In this document: one piece after another, positions 36,469 through 45,959 of the stretch
Position numbering within the stretch: position 1 is the stretch's first letter
How the letters are laid out: every line of letters starts with the position of its first letter
NCBI RefSeq assembly: GCF_902859855.1
Contig: NZ_CADIKH010000004.1
Location: 267,845 to 331,844 of the forward strand
Direction of reading: 5' to 3'
Source of the DNA: Paraburkholderia humisilvae
Lineage (GTDB): Bacteria; Pseudomonadota; Gammaproteobacteria; Burkholderiales; Burkholderiaceae
DNA: 64,000 nucleotides
Notes under the pieces: generated by a model
What the model saw: only the letters and a program-made list of their open reading frames with translations
What the model was told of the DNA's origin: nothing
Databases searched by the model: none
Translations under genes and position numbers: made by a program

Positions 36469-36843
36469 ATGCATCATCCCATGCAAGTGGAACTTGTCAG
36501 CGACTACGGCGGCCAGGCGCTGCGTGTCACGATCGACCGTAGTATCGCGATGCTCGACGTCGCCGACCTCGATGCCTTGATTGAACATCTCGCGATGTTG
36601 CGCGCGAAAATGCGCCCGGAAATCTCGCAGCAGATCTCCCGTCAGCATCAGTATGTGATCGAAGTCGATCCCTGCTGGTACACCGAGAAAAGCCCGCTAT
36701 TCGAGGGCGCGGTGATGTTCTTCCGGCACACTGGCTTCAACTGGACTGGCTTCGCGGTGCCGAAAGAAAGTCTCGTCAGATTGATCGACGCGCTGTCCCA
36801 GCATGCCGATGCGTCCACCGAAACGTATAGCATGCCGAACTGA
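36469..36843 (+). CDS. Hypothetical cytoplasmic protein
   Basis: 124 residues; GGCAGGAGC lies upstream of ATG 36469. There is no signal peptide or membrane segment. Visible segments are a beta-rich start (MQVELVSDYGGQALRVTIDRSIAML), a helix (VADLDALIEHLAMLRAKMRPEI), a central FRHTGFNWTGFAVPKESLVRLIDAL, and a conserved-looking DPCWYTEKSPLFEGAVM. I do not recognise the family. It is divergent from the DUF4148 gene and shares its dyad-containing control region. Confidence 0.75.
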   Translation: MHHPMQVELVSDYGGQALRVTIDRSIAMLDVADLDALIEHLAMLRAKMRPEISQQISRQHQYVIEVDPCWYTEKSPLFEGAVMFFRHTGFNWTGFAVPKESLVRLIDALSQHADASTETYSMPN

Positions 36844-37092
36844 CTGGCATCGCTGACACCCCTCTCGCATGCGCGCGCATCGCGCGTGCGTCATAGTTCA
36901 ACCCCCGTTCTCCCATTACGCAGGCACAGCGCAGGCTGGTCGCCTGCGCGAGCGCGTTCGCATTCATCGAACGTGTCTTCGCATCGAAACACAAGCAATC
37001 CGAAATATAAATAATCGTTCACCTTGACGGCGATCCACTGTTAAGCCGACTGGCCGATCATTCGCAACGTCCAACCAACAGGGCTTGCCGAT

Positions 37093-38016
37093 ATGAACCA
37101 ACTCCAGTCCATGCGCGTTTTCATGCGTGTCGTCGAACTGAGCAGCTTCTCGGTTGCCGCACGCCAGCTCGGCATGTCGGCCGCGGCGGTCACGCGCAGC
37201 GTCAATATGCTCGAAGCGCATCTGAATACTCGCCTGATCAATCGCTCGACCCGCAGCTTGTCGCTCACCCAGGCAGGCGCACGCTACCTCGACAGTTGCC
37301 GTGCGATCGTTGCGAACATCGATGAAATGGATGCGAATCTCACGCGTACTGCGCACTCGCCGCACGGCACGGTGCGTATCGCCGCATCGACGACATTCGC
37401 GAGCACCGAACTCGTCGCGCTGCTCGCCGACTATCGCGCGAGCGAGCCCGGTGTCGACTTCGACGTCACCACATTCGAAGCGCAGCTCGATCTGATCGAA
37501 GGCGGCTTCGACGTCGGCTTTACCGACGACGACCGGCTCGTCGGCACGTCGGTGGTCGGCCGCATGCTGATGCAGTACCGCAGCCTGCTGGTGGCGTCGC
37601 CCGCCTATCTCGCGCAGCGCGGCACGCCGCTCAATCCGTCGATGCTCAATGCGCACGCGCTGCTCGGCCCCGCCAGCGGCGCCGCGCGCGCGTGGGAGTT
37701 CACCGATGCGCACGGCGCGTATCGCGTGCCGGTGCGCTACAGCCTGCGGGCAGGCGACACCGCGATGCTGCGCACGGCCGCGCTCAGTCATATGGGCATC
37801 GCGCTCGTGCCCGCGCCGGCAGTCGCGCGCGAACTCGCCAGTGGCACGCTGTCGCAGGTGCTCGAGCGCTTTCCGCTCAACGATGGCGCGCGGCGGTTTT
37901 CCATTATCTATTCCGGCCGCAATCACCTGACCGCCAAGGTGCGCGCGTTCGTCGAATTCGCGGTCGCACGCTTTCGCTCCGACGAGCGCAAAACATCGTT
38001 GCGTGCAGTGGCGTAA
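37093..38016 (+). CDS. LysR-family transcriptional regulator
   Basis: 307 residues. The N-terminal winged helix is MRVFMRVVELSSFSVAARQLGMSAAAVTRSVNMLEAHLNTRLINRSTRSLSLTQAGARYL, followed by a periplasmic-binding-like effector domain from about residue 90. The effector is unknown. It lies 32 bp before the response regulator gene that heads the RND pump, in the same direction. Such an order could put it in one transcript with them, which is unusual for a LysR gene (they are normally divergent from targets). Confidence 0.92.
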   Translation: MNQLQSMRVFMRVVELSSFSVAARQLGMSAAAVTRSVNMLEAHLNTRLINRSTRSLSLTQAGARYLDSCRAIVANIDEMDANLTRTAHSPHGTVRIAASTTFASTELVALLADYRASEPGVDFDVTTFEAQLDLIEGGFDVGFTDDDRLVGTSVVGRMLMQYRSLLVASPAYLAQRGTPLNPSMLNAHALLGPASGAARAWEFTDAHGAYRVPVRYSLRAGDTAMLRTAALSHMGIALVPAPAVARELASGTLSQVLERFPLNDGARRFSIIYSGRNHLTAKVRAFVEFAVARFRSDERKTSLRAVA

Positions 38017-38048
38017 CCCCAGACGGACCCGACGGACTAAATCAGCGT

Positions 38049-38723
38049 ATGGCCAGAATTCTCACTATCGAAGACGACGAGTGGATTGCCGGCGAGATCG
38101 TGCGCGCGTTGAGCGCAACCGGACTTGCCGTCGATGTCGCCCGCACCGGCCGCGAAGGCCTCGTCAAGGCGATGTCCGATGCTTATGACGTCGTCACCGT
38201 CGACCGCTTGCTGCCGGACCTCGACGGCCTGAAGATTGTGTCGACGATGCGCGGCGCCGGCATCGACACGCCCGTGCTCGTGATGAGCGCGCTAGACGGC
38301 GTGGAACAGCGCATCGAAGGGTTGCGTGCCGGCAGCGACGACTATCTGATCAAGCCATTTTCCGCCGACGAAATGTCCGCGCGTGTCGAAGTGCTGCTGC
38401 GCAGGCGTCCGCGCAGCGAGCCGGAGCCGATCGTGTTGCGGGTCGGGCCGCTCGAACTCGACCGCATGCGCAGACGCGTCACAGCACGCGAACGAAACAT
38501 CAGCCTGCAGCCGACCGAATACCGTCTGCTCGAATTCATGATGCGCCATGCGGGCCAGGTGATGACGCGCACGATGATCTTCGAGGGCGTATGGGGCGGC
38601 GCCTTCGATCCGGGCACGAACCTGATCGACGTGCATATCGGCCGCCTGCGCAGAAAGCTCGAAGCGGGCGGCGAGCCACCGTTGATCCGCACGGTGCGCG
38701 GCTCCGGCTATCTGCTCGGGTAA
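38049..38723 (+). CDS. OmpR-family response regulator without adjacent kinase
   Basis: 224 residues from ATG 38049. The receiver is intact: IEDD at 7-10, D52 in VTVDRLLPDLDGL, S80 and K102 in DYLIKPF. The winged-helix C-terminus includes TEYRLLEFMMRHAGQVMTRTMIFEGVWG and NLIDVHIGRLRRKL. It is a clear paralogue of the regulators at 47369-48058 and 63053-63751. It lies 106 bp before the RND pump gene, which it probably controls. No histidine kinase lies beside it; the closest is at 45960-47372. Confidence 0.92.
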   Translation: MARILTIEDDEWIAGEIVRALSATGLAVDVARTGREGLVKAMSDAYDVVTVDRLLPDLDGLKIVSTMRGAGIDTPVLVMSALDGVEQRIEGLRAGSDDYLIKPFSADEMSARVEVLLRRRPRSEPEPIVLRVGPLELDRMRRRVTARERNISLQPTEYRLLEFMMRHAGQVMTRTMIFEGVWGGAFDPGTNLIDVHIGRLRRKLEAGGEPPLIRTVRGSGYLLG

Positions 38724-38829
38724 TCGCGCGCAACGTACGCCGCGCCAACACCTGCGCGCCCGGACCCGCCGCGCGACTGCCGCCCGTCCTTATCTCCTTG
38801 TTGCACCTCGATCACGGACCGCCTGCCCG

Positions 38830-41800
38830 ATGCTGAAGATTGTGCGCCTCGCGTTGACCCGGCCCTACACGTTCATCGTGCTGGCGCTGCTGATTCTACT
38901 GGCCGGCCCGCTCGCCGCGATGCGCACGCCGACCGACATTTTCCCGGACATCCGGATTCCGGTGATCGCGGTTGTGTGGAACTACCAGGGCTTGCAGCCA
39001 GACGACATGTCGGGCCGCATCGTCACGTATTACGAGCGCACGCTCGGCACCACCGTCAACGATATTCAGCATATCGAGTCGCAATCGTTTCGCGGTTTCG
39101 GCGTGGTCAAGATCTTCTTTCAGCCAACGGTCGATATACGCACCGCGACCGCGCAGGTCACCTCCGTATCGCAAACGGTGCTCAAGCAGATGCCGCCCGG
39201 CACGACGCCGCCGCAGATTCTCAACTACAACGCGTCGACGGTGCCGGTACTGCAGATCGCGCTCACAAGCGACACACTCGATGAGCAGAAGCTCGCCGAC
39301 TACGCGACCAATTTCATTCGTCCGCAATTACTGAGCGTGCCGGGCGTTGCGATTCCGACGCCGTACGGCGGCAAGATTCGCGACGTGCAGATCGACCTCG
39401 ACCCGCTTGCGCTGCAGCAGAAGCATTTGTCCGCGCAGGATGTGGCGAACGCGCTCGCACAGCAGAATCAGATCATTCCGGCCGGCACCGAGAAGATCGG
39501 CCGCTTCGAATACAACATCAAGCTCAATAACAGCCCGCGACAGATCGCCGCGCTCAATGCGTTGCCGATCAAGACCATCGGCGGCACGACGATTTATATT
39601 CGCGATGTCGCACACGTGCGCGATGGCTATCCGCCGCAGACGAACGTGGTGCGCGTCGACGGCCACCGCGCGGTGCTGATGAGCATCCTGAAGAACGGCA
39701 ATGCGTCGACGCTCGACATCATCGCCGGCGTCAAGGCGCAACTGCCGCGCATCGAGGAAACGCTGCCGCCGTCGCTCAAGCTCGTCACGATGGGCGACCA
39801 GTCGACCTTCGTCAAAGGCGCAGTGAGCGGCGTCGCGCGCGAGGGGATTATCGCGGCCGCGTTGACTTCGCTGATGATTTTGCTGTTTCTGGGCAGCTGG
39901 CGCTCGACGCTGATCATCGCGACGTCGATTCCGCTCGCGGTGCTCAGCGCAATCGCGGCGCTGTCGGCCACCGGCGAGACGCTCAACGTGATGACGCTCG
40001 GCGGACTCGCGCTCGCAGTCGGCATACTCGTCGACGACGCGACGGTCACGATCGAAAACATCAACTGGCATCTCGAGCAAGGCAAGGACGTGCGCAGTGC
40101 GATTCTCGAAGGCGCATCGCAGATCGTGCTGCCCGCGTTCGTGTCGCTGCTGTGCATCTGCATCGTGTTCGTGCCGATGCTGCTGCTCGACGGCATCGCG
40201 CGCTTCCTGTTCGTGCCGATGGCCGAAGCCGTGATCTATGCGATGGTCTCGTCGTTTATCCTGTCGCGCACCTTCGTGCCGATGATGGCGCACTATCTGT
40301 TGCGTCCGCACGCATCGGGCGGCCACGCGTCGGGCGAGCTCGCGGTGGTGATGGCTCCGCACGGCAGTCACGACCGCCCTGTGCGGTCACGCAACCCGCT
40401 CGTGCGTTTCCAGCGCGGCTTCGAGCGCGGCTTCAATACCGTGCGCGGCACGTATCGCGCTCTGCTCGGCGCCGCGCTATCGAACCGCGCGCGTTTTCTC
40501 ACGGGCTTCGCGATTGCGGTTGCATCCGCGTTTCTGCTGGTGCCGTGGCTTGGCCGCAACTTCTTTCCGAATATCGATTCCGGCGAGATCGAGATTCACT
40601 TTCGCGCGCCGATCGGCACACGCATCGAAGACACAGCCGCGCTCGCGGATCATATCGAAGCCGCTGTGCGCCAGACGATTCCGCCCGACGAGCTAAGCAA
40701 CGTGGTCGATAATCTCGGTCTGCCGAACAGCGGCATCGACCTCGCGTACAACAATAGCGGCACAACGGGCTCGCAGGACGGCGATATCTACGTGACGCTA
40801 ACGGCCCATCACGCGCCGACCGCGGACTACGTGCGTACGCTGCGCGCGACGCTGCCGCACACGTTTCCCGGCACCACGTTCTCGTTTCTGCCGGCGGATA
40901 TCGTCAGCCAGATTCTGAATTTCGGCGCGCCCGCGCCGATCGACGTGCAGGTGTCGGGACCCGACGACGCCGCGAACCGCCGTTACGCGGTCGAACTGTT
41001 GCGCCGCATGCGCGACGTGCCCGGTATCGCGGACCCACGTATCCAGCAGGCGTCGAACTATCCCCAGTTCAGTGTCGCGGTGGACCGCTCGCGGGCCGAT
41101 CAGCTCGGCATCACCGAGGACGACGTCACCGATTCGCTGGTCGCGAGCCTGACCGGCACCGGCCAGGTCGCGCCATCGTTCTGGCTCAATCCGCGCAATG
41201 GCGTGTCGTATCCGATCGTCGCGGCGACACCGCAATACAGTTTGACGTCGCTTTCCAGCCTCAAAAACCTCACCGTGACCGGCGCCGACGGCCGTTCGCA
41301 ATTGCTCGGCGCGATCGCGAGCGTGACGCGCGGCGTCGGCGACCTGGTCGTCTCGCACTACAACATCCAGCCGCTCTACGACGTGTTCGCGACTACGCAG
41401 CGCGCGGACCTCGGCTCAGTGGCATCCGGTATCCAGCACATCCTGCACGCGACCGCGCATGACGTGCCAAAAGGGGCGCGCGTCACGCTGCGCGGCCAGG
41501 TGCAGACGATGAACAGCGCCTTCACTGGCCTGCTGTTCGGTCTGGTCGGCGCGATCGTGCTGATCTTTCTGCTGATCGTCGTGAACTTTCATTCGTGGAG
41601 CGATGCGGGTGTGATTGTCGGTGGCTTGCCGGCTGCGCTCGCCGGCATCGTCTGGATGCTGTTTGCGACGCATACGCCGCTGTCGGTGCCCGCGCTGACG
41701 GGCGCGATTCTGTGCATGGGCGTCGCCACCGCGAACAGCATCTTGGTCGTGAGCTTCGCGCGCGAGCGGCTGCGCGCGACCGGCGATGCACACGTCGCCG

Positions 41801-42081
41801 CACTCGAAGCGGGCTTTGCGCGCTTTCGCCCGGTGCTGATGACCGCGCTTGCGATGATCATCGGCATGGCGCCGATGGCGCTCGGCCTGGGCGACGGCGG
41901 CGAACAGAACGCCCCGCTCGGGCGCGCGGTGATCGGCGGCCTGCTGTGCGCGACCTGCGCGACGCTGCTGGTGGTGCCGGTGCTGTTCAGCATGGTCCAT
42001 CGCCATGACAGTCACGACCCTCACTCCGATCCCGACACCGGTTCGACCGGTCTTGCCGAAGGAAACGCTCATGTCCACTGA
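38830..42081 (+). CDS. RND efflux pump inner-membrane subunit
   Basis: 1083 residues, standard for AcrB-type pumps: MLKIVRLALTRPYTFIVLALLILLAGPLAAMRTPTDIFPDI, two large periplasmic porter regions and 12 membrane helices. TM4 has the proton-relay pair GILVDDATVTIEN. In TM10 the position of the AcrB lysine (GxxAKNxIL) reads GVATANSIL, i.e. threonine, judging by eye. The sequence PTDIFPDIRIPVIAVVW resembles a subgroup of uncharacterised proteobacterial pumps rather than AcrB itself. It forms an operon with the adaptor and outer-membrane genes; its last 11 bases overlap the adaptor start. Confidence 0.94.
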   Translation: MLKIVRLALTRPYTFIVLALLILLAGPLAAMRTPTDIFPDIRIPVIAVVWNYQGLQPDDMSGRIVTYYERTLGTTVNDIQHIESQSFRGFGVVKIFFQPTVDIRTATAQVTSVSQTVLKQMPPGTTPPQILNYNASTVPVLQIALTSDTLDEQKLADYATNFIRPQLLSVPGVAIPTPYGGKIRDVQIDLDPLALQQKHLSAQDVANALAQQNQIIPAGTEKIGRFEYNIKLNNSPRQIAALNALPIKTIGGTTIYIRDVAHVRDGYPPQTNVVRVDGHRAVLMSILKNGNASTLDIIAGVKAQLPRIEETLPPSLKLVTMGDQSTFVKGAVSGVAREGIIAAALTSLMILLFLGSWRSTLIIATSIPLAVLSAIAALSATGETLNVMTLGGLALAVGILVDDATVTIENINWHLEQGKDVRSAILEGASQIVLPAFVSLLCICIVFVPMLLLDGIARFLFVPMAEAVIYAMVSSFILSRTFVPMMAHYLLRPHASGGHASGELAVVMAPHGSHDRPVRSRNPLVRFQRGFERGFNTVRGTYRALLGAALSNRARFLTGFAIAVASAFLLVPWLGRNFFPNIDSGEIEIHFRAPIGTRIEDTAALADHIEAAVRQTIPPDELSNVVDNLGLPNSGIDLAYNNSGTTGSQDGDIYVTLTAHHAPTADYVRTLRATLPHTFPGTTFSFLPADIVSQILNFGAPAPIDVQVSGPDDAANRRYAVELLRRMRDVPGIADPRIQQASNYPQFSVAVDRSRADQLGITEDDVTDSLVASLTGTGQVAPSFWLNPRNGVSYPIVAATPQYSLTSLSSLKNLTVTGADGRSQLLGAIASVTRGVGDLVVSHYNIQPLYDVFATTQRADLGSVASGIQHILHATAHDVPKGARVTLRGQVQTMNSAFTGLLFGLVGAIVLIFLLIVVNFHSWSDAGVIVGGLPAALAGIVWMLFATHTPLSVPALTGAILCMGVATANSILVVSFARERLRATGDAHVAALEAGFARFRPVLMTALAMIIGMAPMALGLGDGGEQNAPLGRAVIGGLLCATCATLLVVPVLFSMVHRHDSHDPHSDPDTGSTGLAEGNAHVH

Positions 42082-43285
42082 AATCGACATCGCTGCGCCC
42101 AAGCGCCCCGCCCATCTGAAACTTGCCGGCATCGTCATCGTGCTGGCGGCCGCCGCGACCGTCGCGGACGGCATTGCGAGCCGGCTGCATACGCAGCGCG
42201 AAGTCGCCGCATGGACCACGCAGCAGGCGCTGCCCACCGTCGCCACGGTGCGGCCGCAACCGCTCACGGCCACGCAGCAGCTGGTGTTGCCGGGCCACCT
42301 CGCCGCGTGGATCAATGCACCGATCTATGCGCGCGTATCCGGCTACCTGCATGCGTGGTACGCCGATATCGGCACGCCGGTGAAGGCCGGACAACTGCTC
42401 GGCGTGATCGATACGCCCGATCTCGATCAGCAGCTCGATCAGGCACGCGCCGATTTGCAGAAGACGGTCGCGACCGAGAAACTCGCGGTGGTCACCGCGC
42501 AACGCTGGACGGAAATGCTGAAGCAGGATTCGGTGTCGCAACAGGAAACCGACGAAAAGACCAGCGACCTCGCCGCGCAACAGGCAGCGGTTGCCGCCGG
42601 GCAGGCCAACGTGAACCGGCTCGAAGCACTCGAATCGTTCAAGCGGATCGTCGCGCCGTTCGACGGCGTGGTGACCGCACGCGATACCGACGTCGGTGCG
42701 CTGATCGATGCAGGGGGCGGCAACCGGCCGCAGCTGTTCACGGTATCCGACGCGCAACGATTGCGCCTCTACGTCAGCGTGCCGCAAAGCGAAGCGGCCG
42801 CGGTGCGGCCCGGCATGCAGGCGACCCTAACCGTGCCCGAACGGCCGGGCACGACGTTCAATGCGTCGCTGGTCGATACCGACGATTCGATCACGCCTGC
42901 ATCGGGCACGCTATTGGTTCAACTGTCCGTCGATAATCACGCGGGGCTGCTTTTTCCCGGCGAATACACGGAGGTGCGCTTCGCGCTGCCGACCGACGCG
43001 CATGCGCTGCAAATCCCCGCGAGCGCGCTGATTTTCCGGCACAACGGCTTGCAGGTCGCGACACTCGGCCCGCACAATCGCGCCGTGATGAAGCACGTGA
43101 CGATTGCGAGCGATCTTGGCTCGCATGTCGTGATCGGTTCGGGTCTCACGGCAAGCGACCGCGTGATCGACAATCCACCGGATTCGCTCGCGGCGGGCGA
43201 CCTCGTGCGCGTCGCCACGCAGCCGCCTGCGGCGACGACACGCACCGCGGATGCGCAGACCGACGCGGAGCACGCGCATGGGTAG
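42071..43285 (+). CDS. RND efflux periplasmic adaptor (membrane fusion protein)
   Basis: 404 residues from ATG 42071 (GAAGGAAA upstream); the frame is open back to 42005 inside the pump gene. One N-terminal membrane anchor (LAGIVIVLAAAATVADGIAS). The lipoyl half-motifs are VSGYLHAWYADIGTPVKAGQLLGVIDTPDL and IVAPFDGVVTARDTDVGALI, enclosing a coiled coil (about 115-190). Beta-barrel and membrane-proximal domains follow. It bridges pump and outer-membrane channel. The His/Asp tail (DAQTDAEHAHG) is short. Confidence 0.93.
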   Translation: MSTEIDIAAPKRPAHLKLAGIVIVLAAAATVADGIASRLHTQREVAAWTTQQALPTVATVRPQPLTATQQLVLPGHLAAWINAPIYARVSGYLHAWYADIGTPVKAGQLLGVIDTPDLDQQLDQARADLQKTVATEKLAVVTAQRWTEMLKQDSVSQQETDEKTSDLAAQQAAVAAGQANVNRLEALESFKRIVAPFDGVVTARDTDVGALIDAGGGNRPQLFTVSDAQRLRLYVSVPQSEAAAVRPGMQATLTVPERPGTTFNASLVDTDDSITPASGTLLVQLSVDNHAGLLFPGEYTEVRFALPTDAHALQIPASALIFRHNGLQVATLGPHNRAVMKHVTIASDLGSHVVIGSGLTASDRVIDNPPDSLAAGDLVRVATQPPAATTRTADAQTDAEHAHG

Positions 43286-44783
43286 GCGGATGTTGCGCCC
43301 ATCGACGGCATGGACCGTTATTGCGTTACTCGCCGCGGTCGCGTTGGATGCATGCTCGTTCGCGCCGCCGTATCAGGTGCCACCCACCGCGATACCGACT
43401 TCGTTCAAGGAAGGCGGCCCATGGCAGCTGGCACGCCCCGCGGACCGCATTCCGCACGACGGCTGGTGGAAGATGTTCCACGATCCGCAACTCGATGCGC
43501 TTGAAGCGCGCGTTGACACCGCGAATCCGGACGTCGCGGCGGCGGTCGCGCGTCACGATAAGGCAGAGGCGCTGGTCGACCAGACGCGCGCGGGTCTTTT
43601 CCCGACCATCGGTTCCAGTCTCGATGTGACACGCGCGCGCCAGTCGGACCGGCGGCCTTTGCGCGGCGCAAACGAACCGGACAATTTCTATTCGAATACC
43701 TTCGCACTGAGCGCCGACTTCGATCTCGACTTATGGGGCAAGGTGCGCAACGAGGTGAGCGCGGGCCGCGCGAACGCGCAGGCCAGCGCGGACGATCTGG
43801 TGTCGCTGCAACTGGATCTGCAAGCGAATCTGGCCGACGACTACTTCACGCTGCGCGGCTTCGATGAGCAACAGCGGTTGCTGGCCGACGCGGTTGCCAC
43901 GTATCGTCGCGCGCTTGCGCTGACCCGCAGCCGGCACAGCGGCGGCATCGCATCCGGACTCGACGTATCGCGCGCCCGTACGCAATTGCAGACGGCCTTG
44001 GCCGCGGCCGACGACACGCGTGCACAGCGTGCGTTGCTCGAACATGCGATCGCGACGCTGACCGGCACGCCCGCCTCCGACTTTTCACTCGCGCCGGATG
44101 CAACCCGCACGAGCCTGCCGTCGATTCCGACCGGCGTGCCGGCCGCGCTGCTGCAACGGCGCCCCGACATCGCCGCCGCCGAACGCCGCGTGGCGGCGGC
44201 CAACGCGGAGATCGGCGTCGCCAAGGCCGCCTATTACCCCGACGTCTCGCTCGACGCGCTAGCCGGTTATCAAAGCGGCGTGCTGTCGCCGTGGTTCGGC
44301 GCGGGCGACGAAATATGGTCGGTCGGACCCAGTCTCGCGTTCACGCTATTCGACGGCGGGCGTCGCCGCGCGATCACCCGCGAAGCGCGTGCGCAACTTG
44401 CGCAGAACGGCGCGCAATACAAATCGACGGTGCTGCTCGCGTTTCAGCAGGTCGAAGACAATCTCGCGCTGCTGCATCACCTTGGCGACGAAGCGCGGCA
44501 CGACGACGACGCACTCGCCGCCGCACAACGCACGCTCAAGCTCGCGACGTCGCGTTACAAGGACGGCGTGGTCAGCTATCTCGAGGTCGTGACCGCGCAA
44601 ACCGCCGCGCTCGATGCGCAAATCGCATGGTCGGAACTGCATACGCGCAGATTGACCTCATCGGTGGGTCTGATCCAGGCGCTCGGCGGCGGCTGGCGGA
44701 ACGATAACGGTGACGCACCCAGCACGCGCGTTGCGCACGATGCGCGCAGCGCGCGGAACGCGACCGCGAACAGCGCTGGATGA
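43278..44783 (+). CDS. RND efflux outer-membrane factor (NodT/TolC family lipoprotein)
   Basis: 501 residues from ATG 43278, overlapping the adaptor stop; ATG 43290 after GGTAGGCGG is equally possible. The signal peptide ends in a lipobox-like ALDAC, so it is probably lipidated. Two outer-membrane efflux repeats are visible (FDLDLWGKVRNEVSAGRANAQAS; GPSLAFTLFDGGRRRAITREARAQ), along with LLQRRPDIAAAERRVAAANAEIGVAKAAYYPDVSL. It is the exit duct of the pump. The dyad 44779-44796 overlaps the stop codon. Confidence 0.94.
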   Translation: MGRRMLRPSTAWTVIALLAAVALDACSFAPPYQVPPTAIPTSFKEGGPWQLARPADRIPHDGWWKMFHDPQLDALEARVDTANPDVAAAVARHDKAEALVDQTRAGLFPTIGSSLDVTRARQSDRRPLRGANEPDNFYSNTFALSADFDLDLWGKVRNEVSAGRANAQASADDLVSLQLDLQANLADDYFTLRGFDEQQRLLADAVATYRRALALTRSRHSGGIASGLDVSRARTQLQTALAAADDTRAQRALLEHAIATLTGTPASDFSLAPDATRTSLPSIPTGVPAALLQRRPDIAAAERRVAAANAEIGVAKAAYYPDVSLDALAGYQSGVLSPWFGAGDEIWSVGPSLAFTLFDGGRRRAITREARAQLAQNGAQYKSTVLLAFQQVEDNLALLHHLGDEARHDDDALAAAQRTLKLATSRYKDGVVSYLEVVTAQTAALDAQIAWSELHTRRLTSSVGLIQALGGGWRNDNGDAPSTRVAHDARSARNATANSAG

Positions 44784-44796
44784 ACGAGTTTTCATC
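44779..44796. promoter_or_regulatory. 18-bp dyad, copy 2 (GATGAACGAGTTTTCATC)
   Basis: GATGAA and TTCATC arms in the same spacing as copies 1 and 3. It lies 114 bp before the start of the DUF4148 gene at 44910, just at the stop of the efflux operon. Confidence 0.6.
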
Positions 44797-44909
44797 GTGA
44801 TACGGCGGAATCGCTACGGGCTCCTTTTTACACTGACTCTGACCACTGCCGATCCGCTCACGCCGATCGACGGCGGTCCTCTTCTGACGATTTTCCGAGG
44901 AACACCCCT

Positions 44910-45182
44910 ATGAAACTCACACTGGTCATCTTCGCACTCGCCGGCGCCACGCTGTGCAGCCCGGTCTTCGCCCAAACCGCCGCATCGGCGAATACGGCCG
45001 CCAGCGGCGCATCCGCGCCGTCCGACCCGCCGCCCTCGGTCGCGCAGGCCGGCCAATGGACGCCGCCGTATGGCCAGCCTGTGACCGGCCTGACACGTGC
45101 ACAGGTCTATCAGGATCTTGTGCACGCCGAGAAGGATGGGCAATACCAGTACCTGAACCAGACCCTGTACTCGCACGGTTGA
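44910..45182 (+). CDS. DUF4148 exported protein
   Basis: 90 residues. The signal peptide is MKLTLVIFALAGATLCSPVFA (cut before QTAAS), then an Ala/Ser/Pro-rich spacer, then GLTRAQVYQDLVHAEKDGQYQYLNQTLYSHG, the compact DUF4148 form. The function is unknown. It lies between the efflux operon and the convergent signalling operon, with a dyad in its promoter region. It is a close relative of the gene at 51086-51334 (TRAQVYAELVQAQRDGQIATLNRTVYAHH). Confidence 0.85.
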   Translation: MKLTLVIFALAGATLCSPVFAQTAASANTAASGASAPSDPPPSVAQAGQWTPPYGQPVTGLTRAQVYQDLVHAEKDGQYQYLNQTLYSHG

Positions 45183-45226
45183 GCATGCGAGACGCGCGCG
45201 CGATGCGGGTCGTGCGCGCGCTGCAC

Positions 45227-45913
45227 TCAAGCGTCGACGGATAGCTGATACCCGTAGCGACTGACCGTCTCGATGCGCACCTGCGGACAGCGTCCGGTGA
45301 GCTTGCGGCGCAAGCGCGACACGACGAGGTTCACGCATGCGGGGTCCACCTCTTCCTTCTCCGACCACGCGTAGCGGATCAGCTGATCGCGCGGCACGGG
45401 CACATCGAAGCGGCGCAGCAGGCATTCGAGCAACTGGTACTCGCGCCGCGTCAGCGCGATACGGCTCGCGCCGGCGACCAGCTCACGGGTGGCCGCGTCG
45501 AGCTGTACGGTGATCCGCAGCGCGCCGAGCGGTTCGGCGGGCAACGCGACGGTGATCCGCTGCAGGGCCACAATCCGCTCGTGAATCTCGACGAACGAGT
45601 AAGGCGGTGTCAGACACCCATCCGCGCCCGCACGCAACATGCGAACTCGTTCCGCTGCGCCAAGCCCGCGCACCAGCGCGATGATGACCGGCGCCTCGTC
45701 CACGCGCGACAGCGCGGGCAGCGCGTGCAATAGCCCCGCCTGCGACGCCGGCTCCATCGCGAGCGCGACGACGGCGTCGAACGGGTCGTGCGCGGCGAGA
45801 AACACGCCGTCACGTATGTCGTCGACACGCTGGACGCTGTGCGCGCTTTCGCGAAACGCTTTATGAAGCCATGTGGCTTCCGGATGAATCGCCGAAACAA
45901 GAAGGATGCGCAT
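45227..45913 (-). CDS. Winged-helix regulator with degenerate receiver
   Basis: 228 residues. The C-terminal half is a normal OmpR-type DNA-binding domain (IALTRREYQLLECLLRRFDVPVPRDQLIRYAW, VNLVVSRLRRKLTGRCPQVRIETVSRYGYQL). The N-terminal half folds like a receiver, but the acidic pair is missing (ILLVSAIHPE), the phospho-acceptor position in FDAVVALAMEP is hydrophobic (about L51), and the TKP lysine is proline (GCLTPPYSF). It therefore cannot be phosphorylated in the usual way. It starts 46 bp after the kinase gene on the same strand, so it is likely the third gene of that operon. It may dimerise constitutively, bind a ligand or partner the active regulator. Confidence 0.85.
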   Translation of the reverse strand: MRILLVSAIHPEATWLHKAFRESAHSVQRVDDIRDGVFLAAHDPFDAVVALAMEPASQAGLLHALPALSRVDEAPVIIALVRGLGAAERVRMLRAGADGCLTPPYSFVEIHERIVALQRITVALPAEPLGALRITVQLDAATRELVAGASRIALTRREYQLLECLLRRFDVPVPRDQLIRYAWSEKEEVDPACVNLVVSRLRRKLTGRCPQVRIETVSRYGYQLSVDA

Positions 45914-45959
45914 GCAATCGGTTACGAAATTCGAGTGGAGTGAGCGCGCATCGCCGCGG

